In this document: positions 1-9,447 of the stretch, piece by piece
Position numbering within the stretch: position 1 is the stretch's first letter
How the letters are laid out: every line of letters begins with the position of its first letter
Assembly: GCA_934141605.1 (NCBI GenBank)
Contig: CAKPCL010000001.1
Coordinates: 1 to 64,000 of the forward strand
Direction: 5' to 3'
DNA length: 64,000 bases
Origin: an uncultured Clostridia bacterium
Lineage (GTDB): Bacteria > Bacillota > Clostridia > TANB77 > CAG-508
Program-made: the position numbers and the translations under genes
Notes under the pieces: model-generated
Seen by the model: the letters and a program-made list of their open reading frames with translations, nothing else
Databases searched by the model: none
What the model was told of the DNA's origin: nothing

Positions 1-40
1 GTATCAATAATATTGTTATTTCCTTCCATATTTTTCTCAT
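1..40 (-). CDS. 5' end of a gene running off the window (partial)
   Basis: On the minus strand an ATG at 40-38 follows a good GGAGG ribosome binding site (about 48-52) and opens a frame of 13 codons (MRKIWKEITILLI) that leaves the window. Lysines followed by hydrophobic residues would suit an N-terminal membrane or signal segment, but too little is visible to name a family. It would be the gene downstream of plsC in the same direction. Confidence 0.4.
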   Translation of the reverse strand, partial: MRKIWKEITILLI

Positions 41-129
41 TTTAAATTCCTCCAATCATAACAAAAAATTACTATTTATACCTTTTTTAAAAAATTATCT
101 CCACTAATTTTCTATTAAAAAATACAATT

Positions 130-726
130 TTATTTTGTAAGTTCAATAATATTGTTCATAATTTCTTCAGTAACTTTATCTAAAACTTCCTTATCTTTAC
201 TACCCTTATATTGACTAAAATCAAGTGGCTTTCCATAGGTAATAGTAACCTTTCTATTACCTTTTTCCCCTCCCTTTATTCCACAAGGTACAACTGGTGC
301 TCCGCTTCTTACTGCAAAAAATGCTGCTCCATCTTTTACCTTTTCTCCTTTGGCTAATCCATTTCTAGTTCCTTCTGGAAACAGAGCTAAGCAATCACCA
401 TTTTTTAAAGTTTTTAAAGATTCTTTAAGTGCAACAACTTCTTTTGAGTCTCTCTTTACTAAAATAGCATCAAATACAATTCCTAAAAAAGCTAGGAATT
501 TATTTTTTGTTAATTCCTCTTTTGCTAGAAATCTTGTATATCTTCCTGTTGTTACCTCAATTAATGGTGGGTCTAAAAAGCTCCTATGGTTACCGCAAAT
601 AATTACAGGTCCTTCAGTTGGTATATTTTCTTTTCCTACTACTTTAAATCTGTATACTATTTTGCAATAAATCCAGATTGCTCCTTTTACAATTCCTCTT
701 CCTATTGCTTTTAAAATGTTTTTCAT
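130..726 (-). CDS. plsC: 1-acyl-sn-glycerol-3-phosphate acyltransferase (PlsC family)
   Basis: Membrane-associated acyltransferase that acylates lysophosphatidic acid to phosphatidic acid, the second acylation of phospholipid synthesis. The 198-aa protein has the catalytic NHX4D motif (NHRSFLD, residues 46-52) and the substrate-binding motif FPEGTR (115-120); an amphipathic or hydrophobic N-terminus (about 10-25) would hold it at the membrane. Length is normal for short bacterial PlsC proteins. The start has an AGGA-type ribosome binding site. It lies about 40 bases downstream of the P-loop/Asp23 gene on the same strand, so co-transcription is likely. In many Clostridia plsC sits by cmk and ispH; those genes are not seen here. 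Confidence 0.93.
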   Translation of the reverse strand: MKNILKAIGRGIVKGAIWIYCKIVYRFKVVGKENIPTEGPVIICGNHRSFLDPPLIEVTTGRYTRFLAKEELTKNKFLAFLGIVFDAILVKRDSKEVVALKESLKTLKNGDCLALFPEGTRNGLAKGEKVKDGAAFFAVRSGAPVVPCGIKGGEKGNRKVTITYGKPLDFSQYKGSKDKEVLDKVTEEIMNNIIELTK

Positions 727-764
727 CTTTTCCTCCTACATAATTATTTTAGTTTGTTAAGTCA

Positions 765-1664
765 TTATTCAGGTACATAAATATTTTTAATTACAACTTC
801 AAATTCTTCAACATTCATAGCAGTTAGCTTTTCTATTTCTTTTTTAGCTTTGTTTTTAAACTCATTAATTCCTTCAATTAAGTTAAATCCATATACTACT
901 GTAACTTCCATATAAAGTTTTGCACCTTCACCAAAGTTTTCCACTCTGATTTTTTGAACTTTATATATTCCTGGTGTTTTTGAAACTAAATATTCTAATA
1001 TTTGTCTAAAAACTGTATCTGAAATTGTAAAATTTCCCAAATAACTAAATGTTGGTCTTATTATGGATTTTTCTGATATATAAGGTTGATTTCCTCTTCC
1101 TTTTGTCTTAAATATTTGAAGTGGATCTAACAAATATCCAGAAAAGTCTTTTTTAATTTCAAATGTTGGTACTGGTATTACATGTTTACCTTCTGTGACT
1201 CTTATTCTTCTTGCTGTTTGCATTTCTTCTTGTGTTGCTACATCTGAAATGTATGTTGTCTCAGATATTTCTGGTAGTCCTAAATTGGCTGCTATTTTTT
1301 CTACCATCCCATCTGAAGTGCCTAGTATTAAAATGCTTTCTGGTTTGTATTTTTTAAATGCTTTTATAATTTCTTGTTTTTCTTCTTCTTTATAAAATAA
1401 GGCATGTTTTACTGTTTCTATTTTTGTTGGTGCTTTTTTAGCTGATTCGCCAGCTATTACCTTGTTGTCCATTATTAATAGTCCGTCATCTATTATAAAT
1501 TTTATATTTTTTTCACTTGCTACCATTTGAGCTCTATAGCTTTTTCCTGTTCCTGATGGCCCTACAAAAGCATATACTTTAATTTTATTTGTTCCAAGTT
1601 TAGATAAGTTTTGTAAATTAGGTAAGTTAGGCAATTTATTTGGTATTTTATCTTTTAATGACAT
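765..1664 (-). CDS. P-loop ATPase with C-terminal Asp23/YloU-like domain
   Basis: 299-aa soluble protein. Near the N-terminus is a Walker A motif (GPSGTGKS, about residues 35-42) in a stretch predicted as a strand-loop-helix; a hydrophobic strand followed by GTSDG (about 112-120) could be the Walker B region. The last ~90 residues resemble the Asp23/Gls24 (YloU) domain, with alternating strands and the closing segment NVEEFEVVIKNIYVPE. I know of no assigned function; the combination suggests an ATP-dependent protein linked to the cell envelope. The start has an AAGGAG site just upstream. It is followed by plsC and preceded by the frameshifted transglutaminase. Confidence 0.75.
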   Translation of the reverse strand: MSLKDKIPNKLPNLPNLQNLSKLGTNKIKVYAFVGPSGTGKSYRAQMVASEKNIKFIIDDGLLIMDNKVIAGESAKKAPTKIETVKHALFYKEEEKQEIIKAFKKYKPESILILGTSDGMVEKIAANLGLPEISETTYISDVATQEEMQTARRIRVTEGKHVIPVPTFEIKKDFSGYLLDPLQIFKTKGRGNQPYISEKSIIRPTFSYLGNFTISDTVFRQILEYLVSKTPGIYKVQKIRVENFGEGAKLYMEVTVVYGFNLIEGINEFKNKAKKEIEKLTAMNVEEFEVVIKNIYVPE

Positions 1665-1686
1665 TTTTATATTTCTCCTTTTACAG

Positions 1687-2798
1687 TTAATAATTAGTTT
1701 GGCTTAACACTGGATATTCAAATTTTTTTCCTTGTTCTGTAAATTGTCCATTTTTAATATGTGTTTTGCTGAATTCTTCTTCTCCCTTTAAAAAATATTT
1801 ATATTTTGATGAATTACTTAAATATCCTGTTCCGATTAAAATTGGGTCGTCCCATGTGCAGTCTATTGCATACCAAACATTATTTATTTGTACATAATTC
1901 CAAGCATGATTTTCTGTATTTCCTTCTGAATTAGTTCCTTTTCCTGATACTATTACACATGGTATATTAATTAAGTCCATTAAGTATTTAAAAGCTTTTG
2001 CATATCCCTCACAAACGCTCTTTTTATTTATTAATGCTCCATATAAATTATATATGTTAGGTAGTGATATCGTTTGGTCATAATCTATACTTTCTACTAA
2101 ATAATCATGTACTGTTTTAATGTTTTCATATGTATTTGATTTTTGGTTATAAACAAAATAATTTTTTATTTTTTCTATTTCATTTAAAGCGTTATTTATT
2201 TCTTGTTCTGTTTGAAATTCTGTTGTTAGATAATTTGCATTATTTCCTGAATTTATATATATACTTTATAGCTTTTTTTATTTTCTTTTGTTGTAGTTTC
2301 AATGTTTAAATATAATTTTGAAAACTCTATATAAAATACTTCTGGATTATCATATGTATATGCTTCTATTGCTGATTGATAATAATCTCCTAATAGTTTG
2401 TCACCATTAGTTTCAGATAGCAATGATGAAAATTGAGTTCCTAAGTTTATTTCATATGTTCCTGTTTTCATATTGTTCTTATTGTTTTCCATTGCCTTGT
2501 ATATTATTTTTGAATATTCATTTAATTGGCTATAAAAATATTTTTCTTCTGTAATGTTTTTATATTCATTTTTTATTGTTGTGTTTTCTAATGATGTGTT
2601 TAAAATTTCTATATTTTCTGTATCTGTTTTATTGTTTTCACTTGATATTGTTATGTTTGATACAAAGTCTTGCACTTCTTGTACTAAATAGTCTTTTCCG
2701 ATGGCTTCCTGATAAATCATTATACCAATATGTACTAATATTGATAAAATTGCAAATATCAATATTGTTTTTATAAATGATAAGATTTTTGTTTTCAT
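1687..2798 (-). pseudogene. Membrane-anchored transglutaminase-like protein, broken by a frameshift in a (TA)5 tract
   Basis: The N-terminal part (2798-2253) encodes an N-terminal membrane anchor and a polar region. It stops at a TAA just inside a TATATATATA tract (2254-2263). Moving to the -1 (or +2) frame at that tract gives an uninterrupted frame to 1687 containing the transglutaminase core: SVCEGYAKAF (nucleophilic Cys), NHAWNYV (His) and AIDCTWDDP (Asp). Four TA units instead of five would restore one ~370-aa protein. The family cross-links or hydrolyses peptides at the cell surface. As read, the catalytic part is not made unless slippage occurs. Alternatives are a sequencing error or a phase-variable repeat. 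No CGG codon is present, so this is not the CGG type of shift seen in other genes here. Confidence 0.72.
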
Positions 2799-2928
2799 AT
2801 TAGCTTCTCGCTTTCATGTATATATGTGCTTTCATTATAACATTTTTTATTGTTAAAAACTAGTATATTTTTATTTTTTTTACCAATAATAATGTTAATT
2901 GATTAGAATATTGATTAGGAGAGTTACT

Positions 2929-4626
2929 ATGAAAGTAAAAGATATTTTAAGTAATATATTTGTTTATTCTCCCCAAAACACGCATGAATTTTCTTTGCCT
3001 GATAATACTGAAAATGATGAAAAAAATTTTACTGATTGTAATCAGCAAACTACTGATGATTCATTAAATGTTTATACAAATTTATGTGAAAATCTTAATT
3101 ATATAAAAACAAAATATAATTTATTAATTAATAGTGATATTATAACTCGTGAATTCATTTTAAATGCAAAAGGAAAACAGTATAATGCTTTTCTTCTTTA
3201 TATTGATGGAATGGTGGATTCTCAAATTTTAAATGATTTTGTTTTAGAGCCTTTAATGATGAGAAATAGAAATAACCTTTTTAATAATGAACAAAATCGT
3301 GTTATTTCTGAAGAATTGCCAAATAATATTACAATTAAAAAAATAAAAAAATTCAATTTAGCTGAATATGTGCAAAATTGTTTAATACCTCAGAATAATG
3401 TTGAATATCAATCTTCTTTTGAAAAAATTTTCTCTGGTGTCAATTCAGGTAACTGTGCACTTTTTGTTGATACTCTTAATGTTGCTTTTGATATTGATGT
3501 AAAAGGTTTTAAGCAAAGGGGTATTGATAAACCAGAAAATGAAATTGTAATTAATGGTTCTCATGAAGCTTTTGTAGAAAATATTCGTACTAATACATCT
3601 TTATTGCGTCGTTTTACTAATAACGAGAATTTAGTTATTGAGAGTTTAGAAGTAGGGAAAATAACTAAAACCAAGTGTGCTGTATGTTATATGGGTAATA
3701 TTTCTAATAATGATTTAGTTGCTGAAGTAAAATATAGGATAAATAATTTAGATGTTGATTCTATTTTATCAACTGGACAGCTTGATCAATTAATAAGTGA
3801 TTCTGATTCATTAGGTCTTCCAAAATCAATTTTGACTGAAAGACCTGATAATGCAGTGCAACATCTTTTAGAAGGTAGAGTTGTTGTTTTAGTAAATGGT
3901 TCTCCTTTTGCATTAATCTTGCCTGCTATTATGATTGATTTTTTTACTTCATCAGAAGATAGAAATCTTAAAAATATATTTTCAAATTTTTTAAGATTTC
4001 TTAGAATAATTTCTTCTTTTTTTGCTTTACTACTACCAGGTTTATACCTTGCTATAACTAGCTTTCATATGGAAATTATTCCAACAGCATTGCTTTATTC
4101 TATTCTTGCTGCTAGAGAAAGTGTTCCTTTCCCAGTTATTTTTGAAATATTAATAATGGAGATTTCTTTTGAGATTATTAGGGAGGCCAGCCTTAGAGTT
4201 CCTTCTGCTATAGGTTCAACTATTGGTATTGTTGGTGCAATAGTTATTGGGCAAGCTGCTGTTAGTGCTGGTATTGTAAGTCCTATACTAATTATTATAG
4301 TTGCAATAACTGCTTTAAGTTCTTTTGCAATTCCTGATTATGCTTTTAGTTTTCATCTAAGGGTATTTAGATTTTTATTTATTTTACTTGGTTATGTTGG
4401 CGGCTTTTTAGGAATTGGTACAGGTCTTTTTGTTTATCTTTCTATAATATGCAATATGGAATCTTTTGGAGTTTCTTATTCTATGCCTTATTCTAAAATG
4501 CAAAATTTAAAAAGAACGGGAATTATTCTTCCTCCTATCTGGAAAAGGGAAAATAGAGCATTATTTTTGTCTACAAAAAAAGTTAAAAAACAAGAGCATA
4601 TTTCTATGAAGTGGAAAATGCAATAA
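2929..4626 (+). CDS. gerAA: Spore germinant receptor A subunit (GerA/GerK/GerB A family)
   Basis: 565-aa inner spore membrane protein of the GerA family, a subunit of the receptor that senses nutrients and starts germination. The N-terminal ~300 residues are hydrophilic and carry the family-typical core (residues near IDGMVD and LLRRFTNNENL); the conserved stretch RPDNAVQHLLEGRVVVLVNG precedes about five membrane helices, including LLPGLYLAI and FEIIREASLRVPSAIG. I chose the ATG at 2929 because an AGGAG site lies just before it; a TTG at 2899 has none. It is the first gene of a gerA-B-C operon and overlaps the next gene's leader. Confidence 0.95.
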   Translation: MKVKDILSNIFVYSPQNTHEFSLPDNTENDEKNFTDCNQQTTDDSLNVYTNLCENLNYIKTKYNLLINSDIITREFILNAKGKQYNAFLLYIDGMVDSQILNDFVLEPLMMRNRNNLFNNEQNRVISEELPNNITIKKIKKFNLAEYVQNCLIPQNNVEYQSSFEKIFSGVNSGNCALFVDTLNVAFDIDVKGFKQRGIDKPENEIVINGSHEAFVENIRTNTSLLRRFTNNENLVIESLEVGKITKTKCAVCYMGNISNNDLVAEVKYRINNLDVDSILSTGQLDQLISDSDSLGLPKSILTERPDNAVQHLLEGRVVVLVNGSPFALILPAIMIDFFTSSEDRNLKNIFSNFLRFLRIISSFFALLLPGLYLAITSFHMEIIPTALLYSILAARESVPFPVIFEILIMEISFEIIREASLRVPSAIGSTIGIVGAIVIGQAAVSAGIVSPILIIIVAITALSSFAIPDYAFSFHLRVFRFLFILLGYVGGFLGIGTGLFVYLSIICNMESFGVSYSMPYSKMQNLKRTGIILPPIWKRENRALFLSTKKVKKQEHISMKWKMQ

Positions 4627-4643
4627 GTGGAGGTGAAAATAAA

Positions 4644-5738
4644 ATGGCAAATCAAAAAATTGGTACAATAAGTGCCGTTATGCTTACACTTTCAATAGTA
4701 ATTTTATACATTACTAGTTCTTTGCCTATGACTTTTATAAATGAAACAAAATCTGCTACTTTACTAAATATAATTTATACTACAGCTATTGTCTTATTTT
4801 TGGTATTGTTAATTTGTAGATTATTTAAAAATTTTCCCAGTCTAGATATTTTGGATATTTCTAAATTTTTGGCCGGTAATATTTTTAAAAACATTGTTGG
4901 TGGAATTTTTATATCTTATTTTATTGTTAGTTCTGGTTTTATGCTAAGGAACTTTTGCGAAGCATTAGGGGTCGTTTATTATCCATTAACTAATTATGTT
5001 TTTATTATCTTAATGTTTATTGTCGCTATTGCTTTTGTAAATAATTTAAGTTTTAATGCTACTTTAAATACTTCTTCTATTGTTTTTCCAATAGTGTTAG
5101 TAAGTGCTATTTTCTTGTTTTGTGGTAATTTAGATAATTTTTCTTTTAACCATATTTTTCCTATTTTGGGAGATGGATTTTATAATACATTTGTTTTAGG
5201 TTTAAAAAATATTGGAGCTTTGGGTGGCATTTGTTATTTATATTTTTTGCCACCTATGCTAAAAGAACCTCAAAAATTTAAGAAGATTGCTGTAATATCT
5301 ATTATTGCTATTAGTTTTTTTATACTTTTATGTGTGGGTACTTTACTTTTTATGTTTTCTTTTTTTATAACAACTGATGAAATCATGCCTCTGTTTTCAG
5401 CTGCTAGACATATAGAATTCGGTTCATTTTTTCAAAGATTTGAATCATTGTTTCTATTAATTTGGATTATTTCTTTCTGTTGTTATTTAAGTATAGCTTG
5501 TAAATTTTCAGCACATATTTTTGCAAAAATATGTAATTTATATGATGTAAAACCTATTCTAAATGTTTTTGCAATATTGATTTTGGGAATTGCTTTGTTT
5601 CCAACTAATTATGCTGTTTCTATTTTTTTTGAGACTAACATTTATAGATATTTGAGAATTATTATTTGTTTTATTTTTGGAATAACAATATTAATTTTAG
5701 CTAATCTTAAAAAGAAGAAAGTAGGTGAGAAAAATTAG
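4644..5738 (+). CDS. gerAB: Spore germinant receptor B subunit (GerAB-type permease)
   Basis: 364-aa protein made almost entirely of about ten membrane helices, as expected for the B subunit, a member of the APC-like endospore germination permeases that binds the germinant. Start chosen at 4644, which follows a strong GGAGGTG site; an upstream in-frame ATG at 4611 lies inside the gerAA end and lacks a site. The end overlaps gerAC by 14 bases, implying translational coupling. Length matches the family. Confidence 0.93.
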   Translation: MANQKIGTISAVMLTLSIVILYITSSLPMTFINETKSATLLNIIYTTAIVLFLVLLICRLFKNFPSLDILDISKFLAGNIFKNIVGGIFISYFIVSSGFMLRNFCEALGVVYYPLTNYVFIILMFIVAIAFVNNLSFNATLNTSSIVFPIVLVSAIFLFCGNLDNFSFNHIFPILGDGFYNTFVLGLKNIGALGGICYLYFLPPMLKEPQKFKKIAVISIIAISFFILLCVGTLLFMFSFFITTDEIMPLFSAARHIEFGSFFQRFESLFLLIWIISFCCYLSIACKFSAHIFAKICNLYDVKPILNVFAILILGIALFPTNYAVSIFFETNIYRYLRIIICFIFGITILILANLKKKKVGEKN

Positions 5739-6942
5739 CAATATATTTAAAAAGATTTTTATAGTTGTTTTAGTTATTATATTTATTTCTGGTTTTTCAG
5801 CTTCTTATAATTCTCTTAATATTTCTAACTGTGCTTTTGCGGTTGCTATAGGAGTTGATAAATCTACTAAAAATAAATTAAAAGTAACTTTTGAATTTTT
5901 ATCAACTTCTCCAAGTGGTGAAAACATTTCTGAAATAACTCCTATATTAAATAGTGTAGATTGTTCTTCTATTACAAATGGAATAAATATTATGAATGCT
6001 TATCTTGGAAAAAAAGTAAATCTTTCTCATTGTAAGTTAATCATTTTTTCCGAAGAATTAGCAAAAGATGGCATATCTGATGAAGTATATTCTTTAATGA
6101 ATGAAGTTCAAGTACGACCTTCTGCTAATATTGTTATCAGTAAGTGTAATACTAGATATTATATTGAAAATTCTATTCCTAGCTTAGAAAGTTTAATTCC
6201 TAAGTATTATGACATATTCCCTAATACTAGTAAATATACAGGATACACTTGTAATGCTACAATAGGTGACTTTTTTAATGCCTTAGTTTGTAATTCTTGT
6301 TCTCCATATGCAATATTGGGAGGAGTAACTACTTCTGATAACAATTCATCGGTTTTAGATTCTAATATCAAGTCAGATAAAAGTCCTATTGTCGGAAGTA
6401 GATTATCTCAAAATATTGGACTTGCTGTTTTTAAAGATGATAAATTATCAGGTGAATTAAATGCTATTGAAACAATTTGTTTTTCAAGTATATTGAAAAA
6501 AGTGGATAGTTTTCTAGTTTCAATACCAAATCCACAAAATTCTAACTCTAATTCTAATATTGATATTTATTTAACTCCAAATAAATATCGTTATATTAAT
6601 GTTAGTTTTGTTAATAGTGCTCCTTATATTGAGATAAAATTAGAATTTTCTGGTAAGATTTATTCTATGAGCCAGAACTCAGAATATCTTAATGTTGATG
6701 TCCTGAATTCTATTTCGAATTCATGTAATAATTATTTAGAAAGTGAATTTTATAATTATTTATATAAGACTTCTACTGTTTTTGAAAGTGATATTAATGG
6801 ATTTGGTTTACATGCGCTTTCTAAATTTGCTACTACTGGTGAGTTTAAAAATTATAATTGGTTAAATAATTATAAAAACTCTACTTTTGATATTAAAATT
6901 AATACTGTTATGGATTCTGGTTTTTTACTAACTCAGACTTAA
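5725..6942 (+). CDS. gerAC: Spore germinant receptor C subunit (Ger(x)C family) without a lipobox
   Basis: 405-aa Ger(x)C family protein; the C subunit is normally a lipoprotein displayed on the outer face of the inner spore membrane. GTG start at 5725 overlapping the end of gerAB. After an N-terminal hydrophobic helix (residues 10-25) comes NISNCAFAVAIGVDKS, equivalent to the conserved 'L-A-x-V-x-G-I-G-I-D' region of the family, followed by the SPSGE and SHCKLIIFSEELA regions. The usual lipobox cysteine at the end of the hydrophobic stretch is absent (ISGFSASY instead of L-x-G-C-W), so the protein is probably held by its uncleaved helix or is processed differently. Confidence 0.88.
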   Translation: MRKISNIFKKIFIVVLVIIFISGFSASYNSLNISNCAFAVAIGVDKSTKNKLKVTFEFLSTSPSGENISEITPILNSVDCSSITNGINIMNAYLGKKVNLSHCKLIIFSEELAKDGISDEVYSLMNEVQVRPSANIVISKCNTRYYIENSIPSLESLIPKYYDIFPNTSKYTGYTCNATIGDFFNALVCNSCSPYAILGGVTTSDNNSSVLDSNIKSDKSPIVGSRLSQNIGLAVFKDDKLSGELNAIETICFSSILKKVDSFLVSIPNPQNSNSNSNIDIYLTPNKYRYINVSFVNSAPYIEIKLEFSGKIYSMSQNSEYLNVDVLNSISNSCNNYLESEFYNYLYKTSTVFESDINGFGLHALSKFATTGEFKNYNWLNNYKNSTFDIKINTVMDSGFLLTQT

Positions 6943-6955
6943 ATTGGAGGTTTAT

Positions 6956-7132
6956 ATGAATTTTTTATATCATTTTGTTTTCATTTTTATTAGTATTTTT
7001 ATTTTAATTAAAACTATTTTTTATGGTTTTTATGAAATTAATACAGAAAACAATAAATCTGGTGGAATTGCTGTTATTTGTTTTTCTATATTAGCTATTG
7101 TTTTTACAAATATTATTGTATTTTTAAGATAA
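6956..7132 (+). CDS. Small two-helix membrane protein at the end of the ger operon
   Basis: 58-aa protein with two hydrophobic segments (about 5-25 and 38-56) separated by a short polar loop with ENNKSGG. The ATG at 6956 follows a good TTGGAGG site 13 bases after the gerAC stop codon, and a terminator follows directly, so it is the last gene of the receptor operon. I do not recognise the family. By position it may be a small accessory (D-type) subunit as found with some germinant receptors, but that is inferred only from context. Confidence 0.7.
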   Translation: MNFLYHFVFIFISIFILIKTIFYGFYEINTENNKSGGIAVICFSILAIVFTNIIVFLR

Positions 7133-7138
7133 AAAGTC

Positions 7139-7175
7139 CGGGATTTGGTGTAATGACCATTAATCCCGATTTTTT
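7139..7175. terminator. Bidirectional terminator between the ger operon and rnr
   Basis: CGGGATT pairs with AATCCCG around an inner TGGT/ACCA step. A T-run follows on the plus strand, and on the minus strand the hairpin is followed by CTTTTT. It lies between the convergent ger operon and rnr. Confidence 0.85.
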
Positions 7176-7176
7176 C

Positions 7177-9114
7177 TTAATTTTTTTCTATTATTTCAAA
7201 GTCAATCTGTCTTAATATTTTATTAGCTGAAATTACTCTTATTTTAACCTTATCTCCGATTTTATATGTTTTGTTTGTTTTCTCTCCAATGAGTCTTTTT
7301 CTTTCTTCATCATATATAAAATATTCATTACCCAAATTTTCGAATCTAATTAATCCCTCTACAGTATTTTCAAGTTCAACAAAAATTCCAAATTGAGTAA
7401 CAGAAGATATTATTCCTTCGTATTCCTCACCAATTTTATTTTCCATATATTCAGCTTTTTTCAAGTCTTCGCTGTCTCTTTCTACTTTTGTTGCTACTTT
7501 TTCTCTTTCGGAAGAAGCTTCTGCTCTTTGGGTGGCTTTTTCTTGATATTCTTCTATCCATTTTTCTTCTACTACATAATTTTCTTCTAAGTATTTTGAT
7601 ATTATTCTGTGTATGAATAGGTCTGGATATCTTCTTATTGGTGATGTGAAATGGCAATAATATTTGCTTGCTATTCCAAAGTGTCCTTTATTTTCTGATT
7701 CATATCTTGCTACTTTTAATGTCCTTAGTATTAATGTAGATATGACTTTTTCTTCTTCTTTTCCTTTTATTTTTTCTAGTATTTTTGATACTTCTGTTGG
7801 ATAAATTTTGTCATCTTTAGTTTTTATTTTTAATCCAAAGTTAAATAAAAATTTGTTTAAGTCTTTTATTTTGTCTATGTCTGGGTCTTCATGTACTCTG
7901 TAAATAAATGGTGCTTCTAACCAGTAAAATTTTTCTGCTATTGCTTCATTTGCACTTAGCATAAACTGTTCAATTATTTCATTGCTAAAACTTGTTTCAT
8001 ATTTTCCTACATTTATTGCTTTTCCATCTTTATCTAATTCAATTTTGCTTTCTGGTATATCTAAATTCAAATATCCTTGTTCTAATCTTTTATTTTTTAA
8101 GATTTCTGCTAGTTCTGCCATAAGTTCAAAGTCTGGAATATATTTTTCATATTTTTTTAGTACTTGTTTATCTGATTTATCTAATATTTTTTGAACATCA
8201 TGGTAGTTCATTCTTTCACTTACTTTTATTATTCCCTTATATACTTCTGTGCTTATTGTTTTTCCTTCTGGATTTATTTCCATTGAACATGAAAGTGTAA
8301 ATCTATCTTCTCCTGCATTTAAGCTACATATTCCATTTGATAATTCTTTTGGAAGCATTGGTATTACTCTTGAAAGCATATATATACTTGTTCCTCTTAT
8401 TTGTGCTTCTTTATCTAAAAGGCTTCCTTCTCTTACATAATAGCTTACATCTGCTATATGAACATCTAGTTTATAGTTTCCATTTTCTAGTTTTGTAACT
8501 CTTACTGCATCATCTAGGTCTTTTGCATCTTCTCCATCTATTGTGAAGATTGTTTGATTTCTACAATCTACTCTGTTTTGTATGTCTTTTAGGTCTATTT
8601 TATCGCCATATTTTCTGGCTTCTTCCACAACTTGTTCAGGAAATGTGGAAGGCAAGTTGTATTCTTTGATTAAAGATAGCATATCTACTCCGGCTTGGTC
8701 TGGATTTCCTAATACTTCTATAATTTTTCCTTCTGCATTTTTTCCTTTTTGTGGGTATTTTGTTATTTGTACTACTACTTTTTCTCCATTTTTTGCTTTT
8801 TCAAAATTTTTTTTAGATATAAATATATCTGTTCCTAGACTTTTGTCATCTGGTACAACAAATCCAAAATTTTTACTTTTTTGAAATATCCCTACTACTG
8901 TTTCTTTTTCATGTTTTACAATTTTTATAATTTTTCCTTCTGCTTTTTTATCTTTACTTTTTTCTTCAATTATTTTTATTAAAACTTTATCTCCATTTAA
9001 TGCTTTTAAGGAATTTTCCTTTGCTATATATATTTCATCTTCTTGATTTTCTATTTTTACAAATCCAAATCCTTTTTGATTTTTTCTGTATGTTCCTTCT
9101 TTTTTATCTATCAT
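7177..9114 (-). CDS. rnr: Ribonuclease R
   Basis: 645-aa 3'-to-5' exoribonuclease of the RNase II/R family, degrading structured RNA and acting with trans-translation. Domains in order: two N-terminal cold-shock OB folds (NQKGFGFVKI near residue 15; KNFGFVVPDD near 80), the RNB catalytic domain (DGEDAKDLDDAV near 195 with the metal-binding aspartates; later HFTSPIRRYPDL), and a C-terminal S1 domain (GEEYEGIISSVTQFGIFVELE-like region from about 565). A GGTG-type site precedes the ATG. In Bacilli the order is secG-rnr-smpB; secG lies upstream here but smpB is not downstream. Confidence 0.96.
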   Translation of the reverse strand: MIDKKEGTYRKNQKGFGFVKIENQEDEIYIAKENSLKALNGDKVLIKIIEEKSKDKKAEGKIIKIVKHEKETVVGIFQKSKNFGFVVPDDKSLGTDIFISKKNFEKAKNGEKVVVQITKYPQKGKNAEGKIIEVLGNPDQAGVDMLSLIKEYNLPSTFPEQVVEEARKYGDKIDLKDIQNRVDCRNQTIFTIDGEDAKDLDDAVRVTKLENGNYKLDVHIADVSYYVREGSLLDKEAQIRGTSIYMLSRVIPMLPKELSNGICSLNAGEDRFTLSCSMEINPEGKTISTEVYKGIIKVSERMNYHDVQKILDKSDKQVLKKYEKYIPDFELMAELAEILKNKRLEQGYLNLDIPESKIELDKDGKAINVGKYETSFSNEIIEQFMLSANEAIAEKFYWLEAPFIYRVHEDPDIDKIKDLNKFLFNFGLKIKTKDDKIYPTEVSKILEKIKGKEEEKVISTLILRTLKVARYESENKGHFGIASKYYCHFTSPIRRYPDLFIHRIISKYLEENYVVEEKWIEEYQEKATQRAEASSEREKVATKVERDSEDLKKAEYMENKIGEEYEGIISSVTQFGIFVELENTVEGLIRFENLGNEYFIYDEERKRLIGEKTNKTYKIGDKVKIRVISANKILRQIDFEIIEKN

Positions 9115-9170
9115 TTTTTCACCTCGTTAAATATTATTATACCATTTTATTGCCTTTTCTACAACAAAAG

Positions 9171-9200
9171 ATGAAAAAAGAACAGAAAACTCTGTTCTTT
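9171..9200 (-). terminator. Intrinsic terminator of secG
   Basis: On the minus strand AAAGAACAGA, a four-base loop, TCTGTTCTTT and a run of T. It overlaps the secG stop codon and separates secG from rnr, so rnr probably has its own promoter or depends on readthrough. Confidence 0.82.
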
Positions 9201-9447
9201 ATGCTAAATATAGTATTCCTAATACTATTGTTAAAATTCCAAATAATATTGATGATATTATCATATATCTTTTTTGTTTTCCTTCTCTTGTTCTGCCTTT
9301 ATTTTTTTCATAGAAATTGTTTGTTGAAGATCCTGTTATTGTTTGTGATAATCCTGAATCTTCTTTTGTTTGTATTAATGCTAATATTATTACTGTTAGT
9401 GCTATTATAAAATATATCACTGTTAATATTGTTCTTATTATTTCCAT
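9199..9447 (-). CDS. secG: Preprotein translocase subunit SecG
   Basis: 82-aa SecG: two membrane helices (about 3-25 and 60-80) joined by a cytoplasmic loop with the family's LIQ(T/S)xExSGLSQxxxG pattern (LIQTKEDSGLSQTITGSS). It is the accessory subunit of the SecYEG channel and promotes SecA-driven export. A GGAGGAAT site precedes the ATG. Its position immediately upstream of rnr is conserved in Firmicutes. Confidence 0.93.
   Translation of the reverse strand: MEIIRTILTVIYFIIALTVIILALIQTKEDSGLSQTITGSSTNNFYEKNKGRTREGKQKRYMIISSILFGILTIVLGILYLA

Noticed and set aside
2254..2263. Counting the transglutaminase break as another CGG event
   Set aside because: No CGG is present and the required shift is -1 or +2 rather than +1.
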